Part shown: positions 26,801 through 35,496 of the stretch, in pieces | Numbering within the stretch: position 1 is the stretch's first letter | How the letters are laid out: each line of letters starts with the position of its first letter | Assembly (NCBI GenBank): GCA_045544035.1 | Contig: JAZPYE010000016.1 | Coordinates: 62,001 to 126,000, forward strand | Length of the DNA stretch: 64,000 nt | Reading direction: 5' to 3' | Origin: SIG587 sp045544035 | GTDB taxonomy: Bacteria > Bacillota > Clostridia > Oscillospirales > Acutalibacteraceae | Translations under genes and position numbers: made by a program | Notes under the pieces: model-generated | Databases searched by the model: none | Told to the model about the DNA's origin: nothing | The model's input: only the letters and a program-made list of their open reading frames with translations

Positions 26801-27820
26801 TTATCTATTTCCGTACATCTTTTCGTAATAGTTTTGGTATTCACCCGAAATGATGGTCTCCCACCATTCCTTGTTATCTAAATACCACTGAATTGTCTTC
26901 TGAATACCATCGGCAAACTTTGTTTCGGGGAGCCAACCCAGCTCGTTATGGATTTTTGTGGGGTCAATAGCATAACGCATATCGTGACCCTTACGGTCGG
27001 TAACGTAGGTTATAAGGCTTTCGGGCTTATCCAAAGCTTTACAAATGATTTTAACAATATCAATGTTTTTCATTTCATTGTGGCCGCCGATGTTGTAAAC
27101 CTCGCCCACTCTACCCTTATGTATAATAAGGTCAATTGCCTTACAATGGTCCTCAACATAGAGCCAGTCACGAACATTAAGACCCTCGCCGTAAACGGGC
27201 AGAGGCTTATCATTAAGCGCGTTGGCAATCATAAGAGGGATAAGTTTTTCGGGAAAATGGTAAGGACCATAGTTATTAGAGCAACGGGAAATAGTAACAG
27301 GAAGGCCGAAGGTTCTATGATAAGCTAGAACCAAAAGGTCGGCGCCTGCCTTTGAACTTGAATAGGGGGAAGAAGTGTGAATGGGGGTTTCCTCTGTGAA
27401 GAAAAGGTCGGGGCGGTCGAGGGGTAAATCACCGTAAACTTCATCGGTGGAAACCTGATGGTAACGAACAATGCCATACTTACGGCAGGCATCCATTAAC
27501 ACCTGAGTTCCTAAAATATTGGTTTGTAGGAAAACCTCGGGGTTTTCAATGGAACGGTCAACGTGGCTTTCGGCCGCAAAGTTAACCACCATATCGGGTT
27601 TTTCCTCTTCAAAAAGCTCATAAACTGCCTTTCTGTCGCAGATATCAGCCTTAACAAAGCGGAAATTTGGGTTGTCCATAACAGGGGCCAAAGTTGAAAG
27701 GTTGCCTGCATAGGTCAGCTTATCAAGGCAAATAATGCGATAATCGGGATATTTGCCCAGCATATGAAATACAAAGTTGCTTCCAATAAATCCGGCGCCA
27801 CCGGTAACGATAATAGTCAT
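26801..27820 (-). CDS. rmlB: dTDP-glucose 4,6-dehydratase
   Basis: 339 residues, standard length. Extended-SDR motifs are VTGGAGFIGSNF at the N-terminus, STDEVYGDL near residue 121 with the catalytic Asp-Glu pair, and YSSSKAGAD near 154 (YxxxK). It makes dTDP-4-keto-6-deoxy-glucose, the branch point between rhamnose and amino sugars. Confidence 0.97.
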   Translation of the reverse strand: MTIIVTGGAGFIGSNFVFHMLGKYPDYRIICLDKLTYAGNLSTLAPVMDNPNFRFVKADICDRKAVYELFEEEKPDMVVNFAAESHVDRSIENPEVFLQTNILGTQVLMDACRKYGIVRYHQVSTDEVYGDLPLDRPDLFFTEETPIHTSSPYSSSKAGADLLVLAYHRTFGLPVTISRCSNNYGPYHFPEKLIPLMIANALNDKPLPVYGEGLNVRDWLYVEDHCKAIDLIIHKGRVGEVYNIGGHNEMKNIDIVKIICKALDKPESLITYVTDRKGHDMRYAIDPTKIHNELGWLPETKFADGIQKTIQWYLDNKEWWETIISGEYQNYYEKMYGNR

Positions 27821-27834
27821 TTTAAATTTCTCCT

Positions 27835-28731
27835 TTAACCTAAAATATCAATGTATTTTCCATCAAGCACGTCTTTTAAATACTGTCCGTACTGATTTTT
27901 TTTGAGGACCTCATAAACCTCTAAAACCTCTTCCTTTGAAATCCAGCCGTTTAAATAGGCAATTTCCTCGAGGCAGGCAATTTTCCTGTGCTGATGGTCC
28001 TCAATGGTTTTAACAAAGTTTGTTGCCTCCACAAGGCTTTCGTGTGTGCCTGTGTCAAGCCAGGTAAAGCCCTGACCTAGCAGTTCAACATTTAGAGAGC
28101 CATCCTCAAGATAAATGCGGTTTAAATCGGTGATTTCAAGCTCACCTCTTGCAGAGGGTTTTAAATTTTTAGCATATTCCACAACGCGGTTGTCGTAGAA
28201 ATAAAGGCCTGTAACGCAGTAATTGCTTTTGGGTTTCGTGGGCTTTTCTTCAATGGAGATTGCCTTGCCCTCTTTATCAAATTCAACGATTCCAAAGCGC
28301 TCAGGGTCATCAACATAGTAACCAAACACCGTTGCGCCCTTACCGCTTTCGGCATTTTCAACTGCGGCTTTGAGGCGTTTTTTCAGCCCGTGGCCCGCAA
28401 AAATATTGTCGCCAAGCACCATACAAACGGTGTCATCACCAATGAAATCGGCACCGATGATAAATGCCTGAGCAAGACCATCGGGAGAGGGCTGAACTGC
28501 ATAGGAAAGGTTAACGCCAAACTGCTTACCGTCACCAAGCAGGTCCTTAAAACGAGGGGTGTCCTGGGGTGTTGAGATAATAAGAATATCTCTAATTCCC
28601 GCATTCATTAAAACCGATAAGGGGTAATAAATCATTGGTTTGTCATAAATCGGCAACAACTGCTTTGATGTTACCTTTGTAAGGGGATACAGTCTTGTGC
28701 CGGAACCACCGGCTAAAATGATACCTTTCAT
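27835..28731 (-). CDS. rmlA: Glucose-1-phosphate thymidylyltransferase
   Basis: 298 residues. The nucleotidyltransferase signature GIILAGGSGTRLYPLT is at the N-terminus, with MVLGDNIFAGHG near residue 105 and GFTWLDTGTHESL near 220. It forms dTDP-glucose from dTTP and glucose 1-phosphate and is normally feedback-inhibited by dTDP-rhamnose. It is the first of the four rml genes in transcription order (A, B, D, C). Confidence 0.97.
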   Translation of the reverse strand: MKGIILAGGSGTRLYPLTKVTSKQLLPIYDKPMIYYPLSVLMNAGIRDILIISTPQDTPRFKDLLGDGKQFGVNLSYAVQPSPDGLAQAFIIGADFIGDDTVCMVLGDNIFAGHGLKKRLKAAVENAESGKGATVFGYYVDDPERFGIVEFDKEGKAISIEEKPTKPKSNYCVTGLYFYDNRVVEYAKNLKPSARGELEITDLNRIYLEDGSLNVELLGQGFTWLDTGTHESLVEATNFVKTIEDHQHRKIACLEEIAYLNGWISKEEVLEVYEVLKKNQYGQYLKDVLDGKYIDILG

Positions 28732-28749
28732 AATTCTTAACCTCCAAAA

Positions 28750-29886
28750 TTAAATTTCATCAATTTCTTCTAAAGACTGCTTAACTGCCTCTAAATAAGC
28801 ATAACCGTTTTTGGTGTCAGGCTCAAGATATGTACCTTCTGCCCACTCGTTCCAAGCGTTTATGAAAACGAATTGTTTTTCTTCGCTGTGGTTTTTCATT
28901 TCCTTTTTAATAAGTTTTGAGAAATATTCTTTAAACACACAAGGGGTGCAACCGTGGTATATTGTGGCTTTTTCTTTGTATCTTGCGGTGTTATCCCATT
29001 CAAGAAATGCCATATTGAATACGTCTTTATCTTTATATTTAAAATCTCGTTTTAAAACCGCATCAAACACCTTGTCGTAAGGATGCAAAATGTAACTTGT
29101 ACGAATTTTGCTTCTTACCACACGCATTTTTTCAACCCATTTTTCAGGGAAATGTCGCAAAAGATTTTCGACAAACACCTTTTTGCCCTTATAATCCTTT
29201 GAATTTACCGCTTCATGAGGATTAAAAAGCAACACGCCATCAAACTCATCAAGAATTTTATTATCGGGAAAATCAAAGGATTTAACGGCCATAAAATAAA
29301 GTTCGCCTATGCCCTCTTCACGAGCAAGCTCCCGCCAATATCTAAGCATTTCGGTAACCTTTGTAACAAGGTGCGGGCGATAGATTTGGAAAACGGGCCG
29401 TGAGTCAATCTTAATGGCTCGCTCATCCTTAAGATATTGTTTAATGTAATCAAAATGTTCTTTCCATTTTTCCTTGGTGGGCTCATAGGTTTGTTCCTGC
29501 AAAATTTCACTATCTTTGCCTTCCCAACGCCTTGCCCAAGTTTCATTTGCCCAGGTTAAACAAAAAGGAATGTCAATATCTTTATTATTTAGAAAAATCT
29601 CTTTTGGTGTTTCAAGAAGTTGTTTTCCATCAAACCAATAATGATAAATGGTAAAACCATAAATTCCATACTGCTTTGCCATGTTCACCTGTTGAACGAT
29701 AATCTCTTTGTTTGTTAAATCGTAATAGCCATACCTTGGCACACGGGGTTGGTGATGCCCTTCAAACAAAGGATAACCTTCTTTTACCTTTGTCCAATCG
29801 GTAAAGCCCTCGCCCCACCATCGGTCATTTTCCTCAATTGCGTGGAACTGGGGAAAATATATTGCTATCGGTTTCATTTGTTTCAT
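28750..29886 (-). CDS. WbsX-like glycosyltransferase/GH99-related protein
   Basis: 378 residues. The N-terminus (AIYFPQFHAIEEND with WWGEGFTDW) and the YGFTIYHYWFDGK stretch near residue 78 are those of the WbsX family, which is found in O-antigen and capsule clusters and resembles GH99 in its barrel fold. TWANETWARRW near 112 and NAWNEWAEG near 345 are also conserved. Whether it builds or trims glycan is unsettled. Its ATG overlaps the preceding gene's stop (ATGA). Confidence 0.88.
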   Translation of the reverse strand: MKQMKPIAIYFPQFHAIEENDRWWGEGFTDWTKVKEGYPLFEGHHQPRVPRYGYYDLTNKEIIVQQVNMAKQYGIYGFTIYHYWFDGKQLLETPKEIFLNNKDIDIPFCLTWANETWARRWEGKDSEILQEQTYEPTKEKWKEHFDYIKQYLKDERAIKIDSRPVFQIYRPHLVTKVTEMLRYWRELAREEGIGELYFMAVKSFDFPDNKILDEFDGVLLFNPHEAVNSKDYKGKKVFVENLLRHFPEKWVEKMRVVRSKIRTSYILHPYDKVFDAVLKRDFKYKDKDVFNMAFLEWDNTARYKEKATIYHGCTPCVFKEYFSKLIKKEMKNHSEEKQFVFINAWNEWAEGTYLEPDTKNGYAYLEAVKQSLEEIDEI

Positions 29887-30815
29887 AAAATTTCTCCTTT
29901 AATAGCAAAAACAGTTAAATAAAAGAATAAATTATTTATCCCTTTTTGACGGGAAACGCCGTTTTTCCTAAGCGCCGTTACTGTTGCTAATCTACCCTTT
30001 TTCATTGCATACAAAATAGAATTTAATATTTCAAGATTTTCACAGGTGATTGCGCCTTCAAGTTCATTTAGTAAGAGATAAACCTGATAAAGGCGCAATT
30101 TTGTATTTTGTACCTGCCAGGAAAAACCTTTGGTTATTCTTGAAATTCTTGCCGCGAAAGAGTCTTGTCCGCTTTTTCCTGTTGCGTTGTTGTTGTGAAA
30201 GCGGTGTGCAATGGTTTGCCTTGGAATATAAATAAGATTACCTGTTGCCGCCGCCACAAGGGAAATCCAACAATCGTGCATTTCAATTCCTTCAGGCGGA
30301 TTAAGCACAAGCTCGGTGAGTTCACGATTAATAACCGAGGCACATCCAAATACAAAAGGTTGTGCAATTATTTTGCCAATGTCCACTTCCCCTTCTTTAA
30401 CACGCAGTGAAGCATAGTCGCTGTAAGAAGGTGCCACAGTTTTGCCGTTTGAATCTATCATTGAAAAATCAGAAAATACCATGGTTGGTACCCCTTGGTG
30501 CTTTTCGATTTCTTTTAGCATTTCTTCCAATTTTGTCGGATACCAAACATCATCTTGGTCGCTAAAAAACACATATTGTGACCGAGCAGCTTTATTTAAC
30601 AAGGCGAAAAAACTGCCTGCAGGGCCTTTGTTTTCACCGCGTTCTAAAACAATTCTCTCATCAGTGTAAGATTCAATGATTTTTAAGGTGTCATCTCTAG
30701 AGCCATCATCCCTTATATAAAGCACAAAGTCTTTATAGGTTTGAGAAAGAATTGAATCAATTTGCTCTTTTAGATATTTTTCACCGTTATAAGTGGACAT
30801 TAAAACTGAAACCAT
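29883..30815 (-). CDS. Glycosyltransferase family 2 (rhamnosyltransferase-like)
   Basis: 310 residues. GT-A motifs are VSVLMSTYNGEKYL, RDDGSRDDT near residue 36 and FSDQDDVWYP near 84. This variant with SDQDDVW is common among rhamnosyltransferases such as RgpB-like enzymes, which would suit the rml genes (inference). It lies three bases after the membrane polymerase-like gene. Confidence 0.9.
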   Translation of the reverse strand: MVSVLMSTYNGEKYLKEQIDSILSQTYKDFVLYIRDDGSRDDTLKIIESYTDERIVLERGENKGPAGSFFALLNKAARSQYVFFSDQDDVWYPTKLEEMLKEIEKHQGVPTMVFSDFSMIDSNGKTVAPSYSDYASLRVKEGEVDIGKIIAQPFVFGCASVINRELTELVLNPPEGIEMHDCWISLVAAATGNLIYIPRQTIAHRFHNNNATGKSGQDSFAARISRITKGFSWQVQNTKLRLYQVYLLLNELEGAITCENLEILNSILYAMKKGRLATVTALRKNGVSRQKGINNLFFYLTVFAIKGEIL

Positions 30816-30818
30816 ATA

Positions 30819-32264
30819 CTATTCTTTATCCTTTATAAAACAAGTTTTGTTTTGAACTGCAATAAGCAAATAAAGTAACATAGATATTCCGGCAAAGGTG
30901 AAAAGGAATGGGTTGGTTTGAACCGCCATAGCATAAGACAGCGCAATCGCAAGCCAACAAAATAAATTTTCCTTTTTCTCTTTCTTAAAGGTCAATACCG
31001 CAGAAATCGTTGCCCCACATATGAAAATAAGCCACATCAGCATTCCCACAATGCCTAATTTCATCATCAAAGCCGGCAATGTGCTTTCGTACATATATGG
31101 GTAGGTTTCGTTTCGTATGCAGTCTTCCACATAGGCGCCATACCCATAGCCAAGCCACCTGCTTTGGGACCATTTTTCAGTCAAGGCGCCGTTTTGTGAT
31201 GTACGCAGTGAGTTTGCCTGTTGTGTTCCAAGTGCATCTTTCAGTTTGTTTTTAAGTTCGCTTGTGTCCTCACCGGCAGCTTCAAGTTTGTCAATGGTTT
31301 CTTGCATTTGTTCAACCGATTGCTCCGAACGAACAGTGTTAAATGCGCGTTCAAAGATTGTATTGTCAAATACCACAAAATTAAGAACAACAATAAGTAA
31401 AACAGAAATTAACAAGGTTACCAAATTTCGTATTCTTGCTTTGCTTCCCTTGTTTATTACAATACCCGGCACTAAACAAAGAAAAAGACCTGCCAAATAT
31501 CCAAACCAAATAGATTTTGTGTAGGTAATACATATAGCAAAGGTAAAAACAAGCAGGGCGATGACGTGCCACCACTTGCCTTTTGCAACACGTCTTATGC
31601 AAAGGAAAATGCCCAGCAGCAAAAACAGCGATGTGGTTTGAATTATACGAACAATGCCATAGCCGTAAATCACACTGCTTCTAACGGCAGTTCCAAACGA
31701 AATCATATCAATAAAATCATAATAGCCTTCATAAAAACCGGGGCAAATTGTATCTCCAATGTACATCACGCAGTGCCAAACGGCCAAAATAATGGTTAAA
31801 ACGTAGGTTATTTTTTCAATTATCTTTACGTTTAACCTGCCCGTGCGAATAAGAAAAGCCACAGGAAAATAAAGGACTAAAACCAAAAGGCAACTAAAAT
31901 CCTTAAGCGCAAAGGCCATATCGCCTCTTATCAAAAGAGGAATTACCGTGGCCCATAACAAATTGCCGAGTAAAAAGCACAGGACAACGTAATCCAAAGG
32001 TCGAAGTAGTTTCCAAATTGTTATAGCTCCCTCTTTTTTTGAGAAAACATAAATTTTTTCTTTCACCATTACCGCTATACAGTACAGTGCCAAAACCAAT
32101 ACCGAGATAGCAAAAAGAATAATTCTTATGGATTTTCCTGCAATGGTAAACTGATAACCGTTAAAACCTAAAATGTTATCTATTAAAAATAATACTGGCG
32201 CCACCCATAAAAGCACCTTTAAAATATTCGGCACACATTTGCTTTTTAGCCTTTCAAATAGCAC
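30819..32264 (-). CDS. O-antigen polymerase/ligase-like membrane protein (Wzy-like)
   Basis: 481 residues with about 11-12 hydrophobic segments and a large polar extracellular loop (~295-385), ending YGYGAYVEDC near residue 370. This layout, with the loop before the last membrane segments, is that of the WaaL/Wzy superfamily. Sequence identity within the family is poor, so the role as repeat-unit polymerase is inferred mainly from topology and from the presence of a flippase. Confidence 0.78.
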   Translation of the reverse strand: MLFERLKSKCVPNILKVLLWVAPVLFLIDNILGFNGYQFTIAGKSIRIILFAISVLVLALYCIAVMVKEKIYVFSKKEGAITIWKLLRPLDYVVLCFLLGNLLWATVIPLLIRGDMAFALKDFSCLLVLVLYFPVAFLIRTGRLNVKIIEKITYVLTIILAVWHCVMYIGDTICPGFYEGYYDFIDMISFGTAVRSSVIYGYGIVRIIQTTSLFLLLGIFLCIRRVAKGKWWHVIALLVFTFAICITYTKSIWFGYLAGLFLCLVPGIVINKGSKARIRNLVTLLISVLLIVVLNFVVFDNTIFERAFNTVRSEQSVEQMQETIDKLEAAGEDTSELKNKLKDALGTQQANSLRTSQNGALTEKWSQSRWLGYGYGAYVEDCIRNETYPYMYESTLPALMMKLGIVGMLMWLIFICGATISAVLTFKKEKKENLFCWLAIALSYAMAVQTNPFLFTFAGISMLLYLLIAVQNKTCFIKDKE

Positions 32265-32289
32265 TATTTTTTCATCCTTTTTCGCATTT

Positions 32290-33420
32290 TCAAAGTTTTT
32301 TTAAAATTGAATTATATTTTTCCTTTATAATCTCTTCTTCAAAACACTGCAAAAATGTTTCTTTAACATTTTCACGCATTTTAAGGCATTCTTCCCTTTC
32401 GCACAAAACCTTATTTATAAAGTTTTCGTCATCAAGGTTAACGCCGATGTTTTTTTCTTTAACCAGCCGCTTTGTATCGGCCGGAATGTTGTTGATAATA
32501 GGCAGGCCGTGACTGAAATAATCTACCGATTTCATTGTAAGGCCAATGCAAACCGATTCCTTCATAACATTAAGGCCGAAATGACAACGGCTTATGATTT
32601 CCTGCTTTTTCTCATTATCAAAAACGGGGCCGTGAAAAACAACCTCAGCTCCTGCCCTTTTTGCCGCAGCAATGAGTTCATCCTGATTTTCGCCTGCACC
32701 GATAATATGCAAAGCGACCTGTTTTTTTTCAGTTATTTGCTTTATAACATTTTCAATGTGAGGAATGCTTATAATATTATTTATTGCGCCAAGATAGCAC
32801 AGCGTAATTTTATCATCTTCAAAGTGGGGTTCAAGCAATTTGTTCCCCAGTGACTTTTGACAAAGATAAACCGTTTCGGAGCCTTCCACCAGCCGAAGTT
32901 TTTCCCTGAACATTTCACACTCGGTAATCACAAAATCCGCCTTAGGCAAAGCGTGGTTTCTAATTAAACTCCACACCGAGAAAACGGGGGCCAGAAGCCT
33001 TTTTATTTTCCCCGAGGGAAATGTTTCGGGCCACAAATCAAAAATGTCGAAAACAATTTTTACCTTCTTGTGGCTCGCTTTATATTTAGCACCATAATGA
33101 GCAATAAAATTTGGCGGAACAAGGGCATAAATTAAATCGGGCTCCTCCCCTTTTTCGATGTAGGCAAAAACATCACGGGAAAAGAACATATGCGATAAAA
33201 TTCTGTCAAGAGACAGGTTCTTTTTATAAGGCTTTGCATGAATTTGAACACAGTTTTCTACCTTGCAGGTGAAAACTTCTTTTGTGTCGTGGTTAAAATC
33301 GGAAGTGACATAAACAGTATCATAACCCATTTCTTTGAGGACCTTATCCACCGCCCAAAGCCTATGACCATAATGGTCAGAACAGCTAATAAGATATGCT
33401 TTTTTATTTGCCTTTGACAT
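32290..33420 (-). CDS. Glycosyltransferase (GT-B, family 4-like)
   Basis: About 376 residues from the ATG at 33420; a GTG four codons upstream is too close to its purine run. The N-terminal half has the acceptor domain with SCSDHYGHRLWAVDKVL. The C-terminal half shows ITLCYLGAIN near residue 215, LHIIGAG near 248 and the VDYFSHGLPIINN donor-binding stretch near 315. It is the first gene of the 16-kb operon, so it may add an early sugar. Confidence 0.82.
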   Translation of the reverse strand: MSKANKKAYLISCSDHYGHRLWAVDKVLKEMGYDTVYVTSDFNHDTKEVFTCKVENCVQIHAKPYKKNLSLDRILSHMFFSRDVFAYIEKGEEPDLIYALVPPNFIAHYGAKYKASHKKVKIVFDIFDLWPETFPSGKIKRLLAPVFSVWSLIRNHALPKADFVITECEMFREKLRLVEGSETVYLCQKSLGNKLLEPHFEDDKITLCYLGAINNIISIPHIENVIKQITEKKQVALHIIGAGENQDELIAAAKRAGAEVVFHGPVFDNEKKQEIISRCHFGLNVMKESVCIGLTMKSVDYFSHGLPIINNIPADTKRLVKEKNIGVNLDDENFINKVLCEREECLKMRENVKETFLQCFEEEIIKEKYNSILKKL

Positions 33421-33474
33421 TAGCCTTTTCACGCCTCTTTGAATGCCTTTTAGCGGGCATAATTATTCTTTTAC

Positions 33475-33503
33475 AGTTTACCACAAAATACCCCTTTTGT
33501 CAA
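33475..33503 (-). promoter_or_regulatory. Sigma-A promoter of the surface-polysaccharide operon
   Basis: -35 TTGACA (33498-33503) and -10 TAAACT (33475-33480) with a 17-base spacer, about 55 bases before the first gene. No other clear promoter was found until the terminator at 17386-17420. Confidence 0.75.
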
Positions 33504-33520
33504 TTAAAAGCGATGGATAT

Positions 33521-33558
33521 AAAAAATTCGCAGTCCTGCATTTTGGACTGCGAATTTT
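33521..33558 (-). terminator. Rho-independent terminator after asp23
   Basis: A 14-bp stem (33523-33536 with 33545-33558) is followed by a T run on the minus strand, 20 bases past the asp23 stop. Confidence 0.88.
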
Positions 33559-33578
33559 AGGTGTTATTTTTGTGATTT

Positions 33579-33911
33579 TTATTCCTCGAAAGCAATGTCG
33601 GCAATATAAACATTAACGTGTGTTACGGCGTTGCCCGTCATGTTTTGAAGTTTTTCCTTAACGCTTGCTTGAACACAAGCGGCAACGTCCTTAATCATTG
33701 CATTTTCTTTAACGCAAATGTAAATGTCAATTTCGGTTGTGCCGTTCTTGGTTTCGGCCTTAACAGGCTTAAATGCGGCGCGGTCGATAATGCTCTTTAA
33801 ATCAATGGGGGCAGCTGCAAGGCTTTTAACGCCCTCAACCTCCATTGCGGCAATGCCTGCCATTTTTTCTAAAACCGATGTATTGATAGCGAGGTCGCCA
33901 GTATTGCTCAT
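33579..33911 (-). CDS. Asp23/Gls24-family envelope stress protein
   Basis: About 110 residues. ATG at 33911 (MSNTGDL) is favoured because AAGGA is seven bases upstream; the ATG three codons earlier is too close. The family pattern is clear: VLEKMAGIAAMEVEGVKSL, then VYICV-type strand DIYICVKENA and VKEKLQNMTG. Members act at the membrane or envelope in Gram-positives. In Bacillus yqhY lies near spoIIIA, as here. It has its own promoter and terminator. Confidence 0.9.
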   Translation of the reverse strand: MSNTGDLAINTSVLEKMAGIAAMEVEGVKSLAAAPIDLKSIIDRAAFKPVKAETKNGTTEIDIYICVKENAMIKDVAACVQASVKEKLQNMTGNAVTHVNVYIADIAFEE

Positions 33912-33944
33912 TTTTTTCATCCTTTCGGTGTTTCACTTTTTTAT

Positions 33945-33973
33945 AGTATAACACAAAATTTCAAAGAACACAA
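33945..33973 (-). promoter_or_regulatory. Promoter of asp23
   Basis: -35 TTGTGT (33968-33973) and -10 TATACT (33945-33950) with a 17-base spacer, placed directly after the spoIIIAH stop codon. Confidence 0.5.
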
Positions 33974-34525
33974 CTATTTTACAGTAATAATTTTTACACC
34001 CGAAAGTGGGACTGAGCTGTGCTCGGTTGCAATATCCTGAATTTGTAGGGTTTCGCTGGCTAAAAGACCATCACTTTGCACCACAATGGTCACCGTTTCA
34101 TCGCTTATAACGGCAAGGGCCTTTTCAAAGCCCTTTGCCTTTAAAAGGTTTTCAATATTGGCCTGTGCCTCAATTCTTTTGGCAAGGCTTGCGCTCATCT
34201 GAACGGCGGCTGTTTTATCATCATCCGAAGCATTTTCGTTTTTAAGGGTTTCCTCAATTTGCTCCTGCGCTGCCTTTATTGCCTTTTCACGCTCTGCCTT
34301 GGCGGTGGTGAAATAGTCCTCATTTTCGGCTTCGGCACCCGTTTGAACGGCGGAGGACTGACTTTCATTGCCCACATACTGAACCCCGCCGAGATATTTT
34401 GAAACCGTATTCTGAACATCTGACACCGAAGAATATTTTGTATTAAGCCAAACGGCGGCACCTAGTGCTACAACCAGCAGTGCTAACGCTATTTGACTTT
34501 TTGTAAAAACCTTTCCCTTTTTCAA
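33974..34525 (-). CDS. spoIIIAH: Stage III sporulation protein AH
   Basis: 183 residues. One N-terminal membrane segment (~12-27) is followed by a Glu/Lys/Ala-rich helical region and the YscJ/FliF-like ring-building domain (~100-183). In Bacillus it is made in the mother cell and binds forespore SpoIIQ to bridge the two membranes. Last gene of the complete spoIIIA operon. Confidence 0.93.
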   Translation of the reverse strand: MKKGKVFTKSQIALALLVVALGAAVWLNTKYSSVSDVQNTVSKYLGGVQYVGNESQSSAVQTGAEAENEDYFTTAKAEREKAIKAAQEQIEETLKNENASDDDKTAAVQMSASLAKRIEAQANIENLLKAKGFEKALAVISDETVTIVVQSDGLLASETLQIQDIATEHSSVPLSGVKIITVK

Positions 34526-34547
34526 CTAAATTTCCTCCTAAATTAGT

Positions 34548-35075
34548 TTATTTTATAAGCACACAAATTCTTTGTGAAGTAATTCCAAGCATTGCCGTCA
34601 CGGCATCCTCAATATCCTGCCGCGAGCAGTTAATCGGTGAGCACACCACTGTCACTCCCCTGACCTCAGGCATTTTCTCGCTTATTAAAAGCGCCGTTTC
34701 AGAGCCATCGGCATTTTTTACCACGATATATTTATTCTCGCTTTCATCGCTCTTATCGCTTGAGCTTCCGCCGTTTTTCTCGCTGAGAGAGGTTTTGGTG
34801 TCATCGGCATAGGTGTATTTAACCCCGCTCTCCAGCGTTATTGCAACCGTAGCCGTTTTATCCCCTGTGACAGCGGCCACAAGTTTTTTCACCTTTTCCT
34901 CAAGCTGCAGGCAGTATTCCTCGGCGGTTATATCCTCTGCCGTGCCTTCGCTCTTTTTAGGCTCTCCTCCAAAAAAGGTAGAAAGACCTATGAGCAAAAT
35001 CCCTGCAACTCCGAGGAAAACCAAGATTTTTGGGTTTTTGATTTTTTCTATGATGGCTTTGATTTTTTCATTCAT
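34548..35075 (-). CDS. spoIIIAG: Stage III sporulation protein AG
   Basis: 175 residues with one membrane segment (~16-32). The rest faces the intermembrane space and includes the ring-building motif region with VRGVTVVCSPINCSRQDIEDAV near residue 145. In Bacillus it forms a large ring in the mother cell-forespore channel. Its start overlaps spoIIIAF by eight bases. Confidence 0.93.
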   Translation of the reverse strand: MNEKIKAIIEKIKNPKILVFLGVAGILLIGLSTFFGGEPKKSEGTAEDITAEEYCLQLEEKVKKLVAAVTGDKTATVAITLESGVKYTYADDTKTSLSEKNGGSSSDKSDESENKYIVVKNADGSETALLISEKMPEVRGVTVVCSPINCSRQDIEDAVTAMLGITSQRICVLIK

Positions 35076-35496
35076 TTAAAACCTCCACCCTGTGTTTTTC
35101 CACAATTTCCTTTAACGCATCGGCAATTTGCTCTTTTTCATTAGGTGATGTAAGGGTGACTTTAGTAATTGATATGCGATTATCCTCCAAAATATCCGTA
35201 GTAACCAAAAGGTTTTCATATTTTATTCCCGCAGAGTTTAGCATCTCCCGCACAAGATATTCGGCGGTGTAATTGGATAGCTCGTTTGTGTTTTCGCTTG
35301 ATACCTCGGGCAGTTCAAAATCAAGGCTTGCCCCCTTTAAACCGAAAGCAGGGGTGATTAGCGACAGCACAAAAACAACGCCCAAAATGAAGTTAACGCT
35401 TTTCTTCATGGATTTTTGTGGAGAGATAATTTGAACAGCACCCATAAAAACAAGTGCGGCACAAATTCCGAATATTGCCTGGGCTAGCCCGTTCAT
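35068..35496 (-). CDS. spoIIIAF: Stage III sporulation protein AF
   Basis: 142 residues. The true start is the ATG at 35496, overlapping the spoIIIAE stop (ATGA); a longer open frame reaching 35769 is just antiphase sequence inside spoIIIAE. Two membrane segments (~4-22 and ~33-50) precede a soluble domain with the ring-building fold. Confidence 0.88.
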   Translation of the reverse strand: MNGLAQAIFGICAALVFMGAVQIISPQKSMKKSVNFILGVVFVLSLITPAFGLKGASLDFELPEVSSENTNELSNYTAEYLVREMLNSAGIKYENLLVTTDILEDNRISITKVTLTSPNEKEQIADALKEIVEKHRVEVLNE

